Position numbers and translations under genes: made by a program. A stretch of 64,000 nucleotides of DNA, taken from contig NC_085138.1 in the NCBI RefSeq assembly GCF_035046485.1, forward strand, positions 10,637,823-10,701,822, read 5' to 3'. This document shows, piece after piece, positions 10,560-20,577 of this stretch. Numbering within the stretch: position 1 is the stretch's first letter; every line of letters starts with the position of its first letter. This DNA comes from Aedes albopictus. Its lineage: Eukaryota > Arthropoda > Insecta > Diptera > Culicidae. Under the pieces are notes generated by a model, which was not told where the DNA came from, did not search any database, and saw only the letters and a program-made list of their open reading frames with translations.

Positions 10560-13500
10560 AAACATCATGCTAAGAGCAAAATACCTCGGATTTCTTTACG
10601 AATACTTTCAAGGACACCTTCAGAAATTCCGTTAGGCATTTATTCAAGAACTTCTCCAGGGATTGTTTCACAAATTCCTCAAGGGACTTCTCAGAAGTTT
10701 CTTTTTCGTGAATTCCATGAGTATCTTGCAGTGTTCTAATAGTGATTGTTTTAGGGTTTGTTCCAAGAAATGCTTCTAGAATTCCTCCCACGATTCCTTC
10801 AGAAATTTTTACAGATACTTCTGCAAGAATGCATCAACGAATTACTCCAGGATTTTTTGCATAGATATCTTCAGTGATTCCTTCATCGATTGCTCCAGAG
10901 AATTTTTCAAGAATTTCTCCATGGGTTTCATCAGACATTTCTCCGTGAATTTTCCTGGGATAACTTTAGAGGTTCCTCCAGTGATTGTTCCAGTGTTTTT
11001 TTCGAGGATTCCTCCAGAAATTTCTCCATAGGATTCCCAAAGGAATGTCAACAGAAATTCTTTTAAGTATTTCTGCAAGTATTCTTTCAGAGATTTCTTC
11101 AGGAATTTCTCCATATATTCCTTCAAGAATTCCACTACAGATTGTACCAATAATTTAATCTGGAATAATTTCAGCAGCAATATCTTCCAGAAACCCTTAC
11201 AGGAAATTTTACCAGATATAAGCTAAAAATTAATCTAGGAGTTCCTTGAAGCATTGTAAAAAACATTATTTTGGGAGTCCATCCAAAGATTCCAACAATA
11301 ATTCGTCCAAAAATAATGGCAGACCTGGATTCCTTCATATTTTTATTTCCTACAGAAAATCTTCTAGGAATTTGTTAAGAATGCTTTCCTGGGATTTCCT
11401 AAGGAATTCCTCATGAGACTGATTCCGGGATTCAGTAAGTCCTGTAGGGATTCCTTCAGGAACTGCTACAGGGATTCCTCAAGGAGTTCCCTTCGCGAAC
11501 TCTTCTTAAAATTCCTTCAGAATTTCTCAAAGGATTTTATCTGCACTTTCTTCAGGAATTCTTTCTGGGATTCCTCCAAGAATTTCTCAAGGGATTCTTC
11601 GATGAATATCTTCAGAGATTCCCTCAGGAATTATTCCTCTGGAAATTGCTGCAAGGATTCCCCTAAAAATTCATCCAGGAATTCTTTCAGAAATGCCTCT
11701 AGAGATTCCTCCAGGAATTCTTCTAGATATTTCTCCAGGAGTATTTCTAGAGACTCCTTCGTTAATCCCTACAAGCATTCCTCTAGGATATCCTCCAGGG
11801 ATTCCTGCAAGAATTTCTGCAAGGCTTAACTCGGGAATTGCTTCTGTGATTCTTTCTGGAACAAATTATTTTAAAAATTCTTCCAAAGATTCTCCCAGGA
11901 ACTCTTTTTAAGATTTCTTTAGGAATTCCTCCTTGTATTCTTTAAGGATTTCTTCCAGGAATTAATTCAGCACTTCCTCCAGGAACTGTTTAGGGATTTC
12001 CTCTTGAAATTGCTTCCGGGGTTCCTTCTGGTGTTTCTCCAGGAACTCTTCTAAGGATTCCTCCAAAAATTCTATCTGCGATTTCTTCAGGAATTATTCC
12101 TGGTATTCTTCTACGAATTCCTTAAGAAATTTATCCACGATTTTTTGTTTTAAGAATTCCTGCAGGGATTTCTTCAAAAAATCCTCCAGGAATTCATCTA
12201 GACATTCCTCCAAAAATTCCGCCAGAAATTCCTCTAGAGATTTCTCCAGGAGTTCCTCTGGAAATTCCTTCAGGAATTCCTACAGGCATTTCTCTAGGAT
12301 ATATCTAGAATATCCACGGATCCCTCCAAGAATTTCTACAATTTTTTTTTCAGAGATTCCTCCAAGAAATCCTCCAAGGTTTTCTCAATGCATTCCTTCA
12401 TGAATTCCTCCAGTCATTCCTCCAGAGATGCCTTCAGAAATTGCTTCCGGAATTGTTCCTAGAATTCCTACAGAAATTTTTCCAGGAATTCTTTAAAGGA
12501 TTTCTTCAAGGATTGTTTCCAGAGACTCGTACAAGAATTCCTCTAAAGATTTCTACAGGAGTTACTTCAGAGAATCATCCAAGAATTCCATCAGGAATTC
12601 TCCTAGGCTTTGTTCCGAGAAATTTTCCAGGCATTCTTCCTGGGAATCCTCCTTGGATTCTTGCAGAGATTTCTCTAGGATTTTTTCAGCGATTCCTCCA
12701 GGAATTCCTCCAGATATTCCTCCAGGCATTGCTTCAGGGACTCCTGGGATTGCTTCAGGAATTCTTTTTGGTATTCCTCCAGAAATTCATGCAGGCATTC
12801 CCCCAGGAGTTAATCAAGGAGTTCCCTAATAAACTACGTCAGCAGTTCATCCAGGAATTTCACCAGGAAATTCTTCAGAGATCCCTTCAGAAATTCTTCC
12901 AGAATTTTCCTTTTGGAAATTTTCCAGGAATTCCTCCAAGAATTCTTCCAGATCTTCCTTCAGTAATTGCTGCAAGGATTCCTCAAAAATTCCTCCAGAA
13001 ACCTATTCAGGGATTTTACTAGGGATTTCTCCATGAATTTCTCCAATGATTCTCCAAGGATTCCTTCAGAAATTCCTTCGAGGGTTTCTCAAGAAATTCC
13101 TCCAGAAATTTCTCTAGAAATTCTTCCAGGAATTTTTTTGCGGATTTTTTTTCAGAAATTTCTTCCACAGTTCCTCTAGAAATTCCCCCAGAAATTTATT
13201 CAGTAATTGTTATAAGAATTCTTCCAGAATTCCAGAATTCCCAAAGGCATTCCTCCAAGATTTCATTCAGAAATTTCTCCAGCAACTCCTCCGGGAATTT
13301 CTCGAGGAATTACCCCAAGAATTTCTTCAGAAATTCCTCCAAGAATTTCTCTAGGAATTTATCCAGGAATTGCTCCTGCACATCCTTCTGAAATTATGTC
13401 AGCAATTTCTCCAGGATTTTCTTCAGAAAATTTTCTGGGGATTTTTTCAGAAATTGTTCCAGGAAATCTCCAAGAACATCCTCAGGAATTTTTCAGGGAT

Positions 13501-14596
13501 TCCTCCAGGCATTTCTTCAGGAATTTCTCCTGAGATTCCTTCATGAATTGCTTCAGGTATTCCTCCAGGGATTTCTTCACGAATTTTTTCAGGGATTTTC
13601 CCAGGGATTCCTCCAGGAAATCCTTCAAAGATTCCTACAGGAAATCCTCTAGGGATTTCTTCAGAAAATATTTCAGGAAATTCTCCTGGAATACCTTCAG
13701 AAAATTCCACCAGGAATTATTGGATTCCTCCAGCAATTCCCACAGGAATACTTCTAAGAATTTATCCGAAATTTCATCAAGGAATTTCTCCAGAAACTCC
13801 TCCAGGAATAACCCCAGGATTTTTTCAGGTATTCTTTCAAATATTTCTCCACGAATTGCTCCTAGATATCCTTCAGAAATTCCTCTGGAAATTCCTCCAG
13901 GTATTTCTTCAGGAATTTCTCCAGGAATAGCTTCAGGGATTCCTCCAGAAATTTCTTCAAAGATTTTCTCAAGGATTCCTCCAGGAAATCCTCCAGAAGT
14001 TTTTTCAAGGATTCTTCCAGGAAATCCTCTAGGAATACCTTCAGAAATTATTCCAGGAAATTCTCTAGGAATACCTTCAGTATTTTTTCAGGGATTTCTC
14101 CAGCTATTCCTCCAGGAATTTCTCCAGAGATTCCTCCAGGGATTTCTCCACAAATTTCTTCAAGGATTCCCCAGGGATTTTTCAGGAGTTCCTTCGAGGA
14201 TTTCTCAAGGTATTTTTTTTTTCAGAAATAGAAAAATAATAGAACTAGCAATCTCCTTGAAGTCGTCTGGAGATTTCTCTAAAAATTCATCCAGTAATTC
14301 TTTCAAGATTTCCTCTAGAGATTCCTCAAGCAATTCCCACAGGAATACCTCTACGAATTCCTCCAGGCATTCCTCCAAGCATTACTCCAGGATTTTATCT
14401 AGGAATATTTTCAGGAATTTCTCTTAAGCAATTCCTCCAGGAAATACCCCTGGAATTTCTTCAGGATTTGCTTCTGGACATCCTTCAGAAATTATATGAG
14501 CAATTCCTTCAAGAATTTCTCCAGGAAATCTTCTGGGGATTTCTTCAGAGATTCTTCCAGGAATTTCTCCAGGAATACTTTCATGAATTTTTCAGG
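10560..14596. repeat. Degenerate GGAATTCCTCCA array, left part
   Basis: Four kilobases of imperfect 12-15-bp units around ATTCCTCCAGGA with frequent GAATTC palindromes. Because most units are multiples of three, reading frames stay open for long distances: 294 codons at 13543-14427 (+) and 193 codons at 12441-13022 (+), with monotonous peptides such as IPPGIPSGI, FLQEFLQGF or SSRNSSRDS depending on frame. These are not supported as genes. The array resumes at 17215 directly after the LTR element. Confidence 0.88.
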
Positions 14597-14601
14597 GATT
14601 C
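14597..14601. repeat. Target-site duplication GATTC, left
   Basis: GATTC precedes the 5' LTR and recurs immediately after the 3' LTR at 17210-17214. The pair lies inside the GGGATTCCTCCAG repeat, so the unoccupied site can be read off the array itself. Confidence 0.9.
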
Positions 14602-14863
14602 TGTGTGGTATATGTCTGACAGTAAGCATCTCTCAGTGTGTTTAGAGTCTTATCCCCCAATATGTCAACAGACAACTGATAACGCATGCACATTCCCCAC
14701 CCAGGGTAACGCCCACGCTATCGAGTGACAGCTGCTGACGACATCACAGCAGGCCACGACTCTTCCTCTTTCTTTGGTCAGCGTTCGACCACGTCGGACG
14801 TGCAGTGTATCTGGTCGCTGCGCTGGGCGATTCTCATCGAGAACCATCAGCTAAATTCCCACA
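14602..14863 (+). repeat. 5' LTR of non-coding LTR retrotransposon
   Basis: The 262-bp LTR begins TGTGTGGTATATG and ends CTAAATTCCCACA (TG...CA). It is identical base for base, by eye, with the copy at 16948-17209, which indicates a recent insertion. A GTATATG sequence near the start and GCGCTGGGCG near the end may belong to its promoter region; this is not established. Confidence 0.93.
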
Positions 14864-14864
14864 A

Positions 14865-14880
14865 TGGCAATCCTGCCAGG
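14865..14880 (+). promoter_or_regulatory. Putative tRNA primer-binding site
   Basis: TGGCAATCCTGCCAGG begins two bases after the LTR end and starts with the TGG expected to pair with a tRNA CCA end. The matching tRNA was not identified. Confidence 0.6.
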
Positions 14881-15159
14881 CTTTATTGCGATTTTTTTGC
14901 AATAAACTCAAACATAGGTGAGAATCGCTCAGCCAGTTAAGTGAAATGAAAAGTGAAAATGATTGAAAAAGGCAGTATTGTGGTGAAGCGGCAGGTATAA
15001 GTTTCTTTTTTTCGTTCAAAATGTGCAAAGGGGTGTCACGTCGTTCACCGAATAGAAGTTTTGGATTGAAAAATATAGAAAAACGCGTCCCGAGGACCGT
15101 CCAAATGACCTGATTTTCCAGTATGCCATGCTCGGAGACGTGTCTCGAAGACCGTCGGA

Positions 15160-15905
15160 TAGGTTATGTACGATTTTCGGAATCGGAAGACGCGCCTCGA
15201 AGGCCGTCGAGAAATGAAAAAGAAAGACGCGCCTCGAAGGCCGTCGAGAAATGCAAAAAAGTGGCGCGCCTGGAAGGCCGTCGAGAAATGCGAAAAAGGG
15301 GCGCGCCTCGAAGGCCGTCGAGAAATGGAAAAGAGGGACGCGCCTCGAAGGCCGTCGAGAAATGCAACAAAGGGGCGCGCCTGGAAGGCCGTCGAGAAAT
15401 GCGAAAAAGGGACGCGCCTCGAAGGCCGTCGAGAAATGGAAAAGAGGGACGCGCCTCGAAGGCCGTCGAGAAATGCGAAAAAGGGGCGCGCCTCGAAGGC
15501 CGTCGAGAAATGGAAAAGAGGGACGCGCCTCGAAGGCCGTCGAGAAATACAAAAAAGGGACGCGCCTCGAAGGCCGCCGAGAAATGCAAAAATGGACGTG
15601 CCTGGAAGGCCGTCGAGAAATAGAAAAGAAAGATGCGCCTCGAAGGCCGTCGAGAAAAAATAAAAAGTTGCGCGCCTCGAAGGCCGTCGAGAAATGCAAA
15701 AAAGGGGCGCGCCTGGAAGGCCGTCGAGAAATGGAAAAGAAAGATGCGCCTCGGAGGCCGTCGAGAAAAGGAAAAGAGTGACGCGCCTCGAAGGCCGTCT
15801 AGAAATGAATAAGAATGACGCGCCCCGAATGCCGTCGAGAAATTTAAAAGAGGATCGGGGAAAGAGAAAGAGGGACGTGTCTTGAAGGCCGTCGAATTGA
15901 TTTTG
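15160..15905. repeat. 37-bp minisatellite inside the LTR element
   Basis: About 19 units of the form GCGCCTCGAAGGCCGTCGAG plus AAATGGAAAAGAGGGAC repeat at exactly 37 bp over most of the block: the GGCCGTCG word starts at 15202, 15239, 15276 and 15313. Units carry a GGCGCGCC or GACGCGCC palindrome. As 37 is one more than a multiple of three, every frame runs through all three phases of the unit, and none contains a stop. On the + strand the product is strongly basic (RRPSRN-KEGRASKAVEK). On the - strand it is hydrophobic/aromatic and open for 305 codons (15045-15962). Degenerate units flank it at 15061-15160 and 15905-16045. Confidence 0.93.
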
Positions 15906-16045
15906 AACTTCAAAATAGTGAATGAGGAACGTGTCTCGAAGAACGTCGTGTTTTAATAGCATGGTTTTGAAGAACCGGAAGTTGCACCGGGATGATCGTT
16001 ACAAACACATGTGTTGTATTTGCCTCGAAGGCCGCAGGCTTGGTT

Positions 16046-16931
16046 GACTTTGTTTTGGAATAATAAAAAAAGGAATCGACAGACACGTCGTCGAAATGTT
16101 TAGTGTACATTTTGCGAAGTGGGACGACGCTTCTAGGAAACTCGTGGAGAAATCTTTGGTTTGGGACTTAAAAAGCAAAAAGACAAATCTAATCGACTGG
16201 TAGATACATTCTTTGAAATTTGGACCATAGGCCGTGTTCGAATTCCAAAACCGTTACAATAGCACTCCGAACATGTTCAAGTTGGAGTTTTCATTCGTCA
16301 AGAATAAACTTCCTGAAGTACTTGTGTACGAATGATAATGGGCCAATGAGTCGTTTTGTGAAACAGAATTTGGACTGCACGGTACAGCAGTGATATCATT
16401 CGTCATCGCTCTGCTAGTAAGATGCGAATAGTTTGGCTCTATCATGAACTTGAAACTTAGTCATATGTTTGATCACTTAAATTGCGCAATGGACTAGGCA
16501 ATGGACTATTTTCTCTATCAACTATTGCAGAATGACGATGCTTTTAATGGATGACTTTATATTGTTCGTAAACCTCAAAGTGGGTTTAAACTTCTGGGTT
16601 TCAACGCCGAAGATCCGACGCAAGATCCGTTGACGAAGAAATAACTATGACAGCAGTCGCAGGGCAGTTGGTTATTCTGGTATTTGACCGCGGTTACCCG
16701 TTAGTTTTGTGAGTGCTGTCATGCAAATAGAGTATTTGCATTGTGCTATAAGTTAATGTTGACAGATTTCTTGGTATGTTAGTGAGGAATTTAAACATGT
16801 GCAGTATTGCGTAAACCTTCGTTGAAACGCTCATGTAATTCAACGAAGCAAAGAAAATTTTCAGTGAAAAAGGCAGTAATGCTTTACATTTGTGAAATCC
16901 CTCGGTAGGAGCATTTTTTCTCGTTTTTCTT
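16046..16931. other. LTR element interior, right part
   Basis: Non-coding sequence between the minisatellite and the polypurine tract. Short open frames here do not resemble Gag or Pol. Confidence 0.5.
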
Positions 16932-16947
16932 GAGGGAAGAAGGAGAA
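16932..16947 (+). promoter_or_regulatory. Polypurine tract
   Basis: GAGGGAAGAAGGAGAA ends exactly at the first base of the 3' LTR, the position of the plus-strand primer in LTR retroelements. Confidence 0.9.
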
Positions 16948-17209
16948 TGTGTGGTATATGTCTGACAGTAAGCATCTCTCAGTGTGTTTAGAGTCTTATC
17001 CCCCAATATGTCAACAGACAACTGATAACGCATGCACATTCCCCACCCAGGGTAACGCCCACGCTATCGAGTGACAGCTGCTGACGACATCACAGCAGGC
17101 CACGACTCTTCCTCTTTCTTTGGTCAGCGTTCGACCACGTCGGACGTGCAGTGTATCTGGTCGCTGCGCTGGGCGATTCTCATCGAGAACCATCAGCTAA
17201 ATTCCCACA
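16948..17209 (+). repeat. 3' LTR of non-coding LTR retrotransposon
   Basis: Identical to the 5' LTR at 14602-14863. The target duplication GATTC follows at 17210-17214. Confidence 0.93.
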
Positions 17210-17214
17210 GATTC

Positions 17215-18080
17215 CTCCAGACATTGTTCCAGGATTTTCTTCTGGAATTTCTCCAGGGATCCCCCCACGAATATTTCCAGGGATATTCCCAGAGATTCCT
17301 TCAGGGATTCCTTCAGGGATTCCTCTAGGGATTACTCCAGAAATTCCTCCAAGGGTTCTTCCAGGAAATCCTCCTGGAATTTCTCAAGGGATTATTTCAG
17401 AAATTTCTCCAGCAATTCCTCCCAGAATTCCTCTGGAGATTTCTTCAGGAATTCTTCCAGGAATTTCTCCAAGAATTGATCCAAGAAATTTCTCCAGGAA
17501 TTCCGGCTGGGTCTTATCCAAGTATTTCTCCAGGAATTACGCCCGGAATTTGTTCAGAAGTTTTTCCTAGCATTCCTCCAGGATTCTCGTTAGAAATTTT
17601 CCCAGTAGTTGCTTCAAGGATTACTCCAGAAATCCCTTCAGGGATTTCTCCAAGATTTCCCCTAAGGAATCCTCCAGAAATGTATGTAGAATTTCTTCAA
17701 GGATTTCGTCATGAGATCTATTTAGGAATTTGTCTAGGTGTTCCTCCCTTAATTTATACATGAATTCCTCCAGGTATACTTTCAAAAATTCTTCCAGGGA
17801 TTCCGCCGGGAATTCCTCCAGGGATTCTACGGGGCTTCCTCCAGGCATTCCTGTAGGAATTGCAACAGGGATTCATCCAGGTTTTTCTTCTGGGATTTCT
17901 CCAGGAAGTCTTCCAGGGATTTCTCCGGGAACTCCTCAAGTGATTTCTTCAGAAATTCCTCTCAGGTTCTCTTCAAAAATACATTCAGATGTTCCTTCGG
18001 AAATTTCAAAAATCCTTCAAGCATCTTTTCAGGGATGTACACAAGAACTTTTTCAGGATTACATGATGTTTTTTTAATTA
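17215..18080. repeat. Degenerate GGAATTCCTCCA array, right part
   Basis: Direct continuation of the array at 10560-14596 once the LTR element and one GATTC are removed. Units include TTCCTCCAGGGATTC and AATTTCTCCAGGAATT. Open frames across it are low-complexity. Confidence 0.85.
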
Positions 18081-18505
18081 TTTCAAGAATTTGTGGAGGC
18101 ATTCCTCCAGTGAATAATATTGGAAGATAATTTAAAAGGGATGCATACAGGAACCAGGAAATTCTAGGTTAGTCTTCAAAAGTGTTTGTTATATTCAAAA
18201 GATTTCAGCTATAATTTCTTATGAATATTTTGTAGACTTTACTAATATAAAAATCAGAGCAAAATGATGCACGAGTGAATAAAAATCCTTAATCTTCCAG
18301 AAACTGGTCACCAGTTGATTTGTTTAGATCAGGCAAGCTTTTTTTAACGTATTGAACAAAATACAACAGCGTGATAGCTGAAGGATTAAATTACGCTTTA
18401 AGAATATATAATTTCATCGTGCTGCGCTTAGTTATAAAAGCTAGTAGGTACAAATTTGCTAAGGGTGATTTCCCCCCTCTGACCGAAAAGCTGGCTACGC
18501 CCTTG
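18081..18505. other. Right end of the 8.4-kb hAT-like element
   Basis: Unique AT-rich sequence between the array and the terminal inverted repeat. No gene was seen. Confidence 0.5.
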
Positions 18506-18512
18506 CGTTGTC

Positions 18513-18609
18513 TATGTTAAGTAATCCAAGATCGGTACTATTTAAGTACTCCATCAAACTGAAGCCTCTCAAGTAAATGTCCGAGCTGCACCAGATGATA
18601 TGGTGAGCA
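18513..18609 (-). pseudogene. LINE ORF2 endonuclease, middle piece
   Basis: The minus strand encodes HHIIWCSSDIYLRGFSLMEY followed by LNSTDLGLLNIDN. This fits the segment between the catalytic Asn/Asp region and the NRPTF motif of LINE endonucleases. It joins the left piece (ending 10134) and the right piece (from 19034) once the two insertions are removed. Confidence 0.8.
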
Positions 18610-19024
18610 GTGGTGGAATTACTCTCATCATGAAGCAATTCGCGAGTGTAAAGCCAACACAAGGTTGACTCACGTTTCCGAGAGTAAACAGTGTGTGAGT
18701 TTATTCGTGCTTATTCGTGAAGAAATAGGTGCGGGAAGTGCATTTTATTGTAATTATATTAGCAAATCTAGTGATTATCGAACATAAACTAATGCTTTAT
18801 GCTTCATTGTTCCTGAAAAGCAGCACTGCCAGTCGTTAAAATGCGTTTTTCGTCAAAATGCAAAAAACTCACGAAGCTTCGCGAATCACATGCGAGTACT
18901 TACCAGCTTCGTTTATTCACGAATAAAGAAGTGCGAGTATTCTCGGGCCCCTGTTGTTCGCGAGTATGTTTGTTTTGGTTTGTGTCTGCTCAGCTGCAAT
19001 CTTCATCATTTTCCATCTCTGAAT
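18610..19024. mobile_element. hAT-like MITE inserted in the LINE
   Basis: The 415-bp insertion is flanked by TGGTGAGCA at 18601-18609 and 19025-19033. The LINE frame needs this sequence only once (encoding SAHH), so it is a target duplication of 8-9 bp. The interior has inverted GCGAGTRY/CACTCGC and GAATAAAC/GTTTATTC words, and no coding frame of interest. Confidence 0.72.
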
Positions 19025-19033
19025 TGGTGAGCA

Positions 19034-19475
19034 CTGGCACCACTGCCAACAATTAGCGGAAGGCCTTTTGAAGTGCAATATGCGATGACTTGTTTGAAAG
19101 CATCCGTAGGGGATGGTTCATCATGCGGTAAATAAACCGAAAAATAGACGTATTTCCTGTTGAGGTTTCCGACAGATACATCAATTGTGATAGCACATGT
19201 CTGATGGTTCGTTCAGAGATGTGTGTAGCATCGATTGCGTTGTTGACAAGCACACTTGCTCGAGGCATGACACGCAAGTTCGCCATTTCATTTTTGCTGA
19301 AAATAGCAAACACCGGGTTCACAAGGTTTCCTAGATAGAAATTCCCCTTACGAAAGCAAGGTTCTTGGACTAAAGCAACTTGGGCTGTTCTATTTTGCAT
19401 AAGTCTGCAAAGATTGATCGTTGCTGATCTTTTATGCTGAAGATTAATCTGGGCTATCCTAACCGTAGCCTCTGC
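19034..19475 (-). pseudogene. LINE ORF2 endonuclease, N-terminal piece
   Basis: The minus strand encodes RIAQINLQHKRSATINLCRL, then AQVALVQEPCFRKGNFYLGN with the QEP motif of the endonuclease active site, then VYLPHDEPSPTDAFKQV and LIVGSGASAH after a frameshift near 19140. This is the beginning of the same domain as 18513-18609 and 9620-10134. The pattern fits the LOA/R1 group of non-LTR retrotransposons. It is frameshifted and non-functional. Confidence 0.85.
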
Positions 19476-19737
19476 CCAAACTAGGCAAAATTAAACTCTT
19501 TACAATCACAGCATAGAAAATAACAGCAGTAATAAATAGTACCTTGCGATAAGGGAAGAACGACCCTCGGTTCAATAACAATAACAGAACAGGCATGGCC
19601 TTCATTTGCTCTGGACGCGTACATTACGTTTTCAACAAAAACTGAAACTTTTGAAACTGATTCATGTCCAAGATAGCTACATTACATCGTAGCTAGAAAC
19701 ACATTGAAAACCCCTAAGAGAAGTAATGCAAGACTTA
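19476..19737. other. Intergenic DNA, nothing recognised
   Basis: It may be the 5' edge of the LINE ORF2 or its flank. No frame or structure could be supported. Confidence 0.3.
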
Positions 19738-19800
19738 TTATTTTTATTATTAGCTTTATTAGGGAGATTTTCAGGGCGAGGCTGGGTCATCTCCATAACT
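19738..19800 (-). repeat. Retroelement 3' tail, copy 1
   Basis: On the minus strand this reads CAGCCTCGCCCTGAAAATCT followed by CCCTAATAAAGCTAATAATA. Near-identical tails occur at 30975-31035 (+) and 54740-54785 (+), the last attached to a tRNA-like SINE head. The pattern suggests a 3' end recognised by a shared LINE reverse transcriptase. Confidence 0.65.
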
Positions 19801-19870
19801 GAATTGGTCACATTCATCTCTAAACAAATATAGGTAGGTTCCAATCCTAGTCCTTCGGAAGATCTGTTAA

Positions 19871-19963
19871 CCCTTATGTGGCCGGCAGGGTACCCGGGTA
19901 CCCAGCACCCATTTAAAATACACGGTGTAGAAAAAAGCAAAAAGTTTGCCGGCCACATAACGG
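19871..19963. mobile_element. piggyBac-like MITE, 93 bp
   Basis: The termini CCCTTATGTGGCCGGC and GCCGGCCACATAACGG are inverted repeats, and TTAA flanks both ends (19867-19870 and 19964-19967). A TTAA target and a CCY-start terminus are the piggyBac rule. It lies about 600 bp upstream of the first FATP exon found. Confidence 0.85.
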
Positions 19964-19967
19964 TTAA

Positions 19968-20577
19968 AATGGCAAATTCATCAATCTCGTCCCAGAGCAC
20001 CGCGGGGGGTTTTTTTAGAAGCCAACGGGTGGACTTTCGGAAGATCTGGAATATCCGTAAAAATGGTCAGTTTATCAGTTTCGTCCCTGTATTATTTGTT
20101 CCATCTCGTAACGTTACTTTTGTCGAGAAGCTGATGATTTTGAAATTGCTTGGGTGAGGCATTACAAGAACACAACCTTATCAAGTTTGTTTTTTTTAAC
20201 GAGCCACTGTATATACAGTTCACAGAGTTACACGTACATCTAATTTTTGTGAATGTTTGAAAGGAAATGTTCAATAATCGCCTTTGCCCTTCTTCGGTCA
20301 AAGGAACTTATCATCTTCAAATCAAATGCTCATTAGCGTCAAAGTTTTTTTGTTTGCTTCAACTCAATTATCTTGCGCTTTTCATTTGTTTGTCTACTGA
20401 GACGACTTTTTGTCAACTGATTGTTCAACTACCAGCAGTAAGTATTGCCTAGTAATGATTATACATACTTACGGAACCACCGAATCGCACACGTCTCTCA
20501 GTTTGACCTTTGAAACATACCTTTCTCCCTTCATGCATCCAATCGCTGTTTGTTCACTATTTTTCCCTCCTTTTCAG
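19968..20577. other. Upstream region of FATP
   Basis: No exon with FATP similarity was found here. A good donor-like CAGCAGTAAGTATTGCC occurs at 20433-20449 and could close a 5' untranslated exon, but no protein similarity supports it. The sequence TTTTCCCTCCTTTTCAG at 20561-20577 is a strong acceptor for the first coding exon found. Confidence 0.4.

Larger units (their letters stand above)
14602..17209 (+). mobile_element. 2608-bp non-coding LTR retrotransposon (TRIM/LARD-like)
   Basis: Two identical 262-bp LTRs, a 5-bp target duplication GATTC, a primer-binding-like TGGCAATCCTGCC one base inside the 5' LTR, and a 16-base polypurine tract GAGGGAAGAAGGAGAA abutting the 3' LTR together define a complete element. 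The 2084-bp interior encodes no Gag, protease, reverse transcriptase or integrase. Its centre is a 37-bp minisatellite. It must have been mobilised by proteins supplied in trans. Orientation is set by the polypurine tract. The 5-bp duplication fits Gypsy, BEL/Pao or Copia relatives and does not separate them. Confidence 0.93.
10135..18505. mobile_element. 8.4-kb hAT-like element made mainly of tandem array
   Basis: The left end CATGGGCGTAGC and the right end (reverse complement CAAGGGCGTAGCCAG) are inverted repeats. They split a LINE endonuclease frame exactly between DN and RPTF. The flank CGGTTGTC (10127-10134) and CGTTGTC (18506-18512, one base lost) form an 8-bp target duplication, confirmed because the LINE reading frame needs GACAACCG once. 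The interior is a GGAATTCCTCCA-type array (10560-14596 and 17215-18080) interrupted by a complete LTR element. No transposase was seen. hAT class is inferred from the 8-bp duplication and the CA..GGGCGTAGC ends. Confidence 0.78.

Noticed and set aside
13543..14427. 294-codon open frame on the + strand
   Set aside because: It is a tandem array of 12-15-bp units; other frames and the other strand are equally open and the peptide is monotonous. No start context or domain supports a gene.
15045..15962. 305-codon open frame on the - strand and several 160-250-codon frames
   Set aside because: Frames are open only because no phase of the 37-bp unit has a stop. Kept as a finding about the repeat, not called as a protein gene.
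20267..20452. Candidate N-terminal FATP exon ending at a GTAAGT donor
   Set aside because: No similarity to FATP N-termini was seen. It may still be a 5' untranslated exon.
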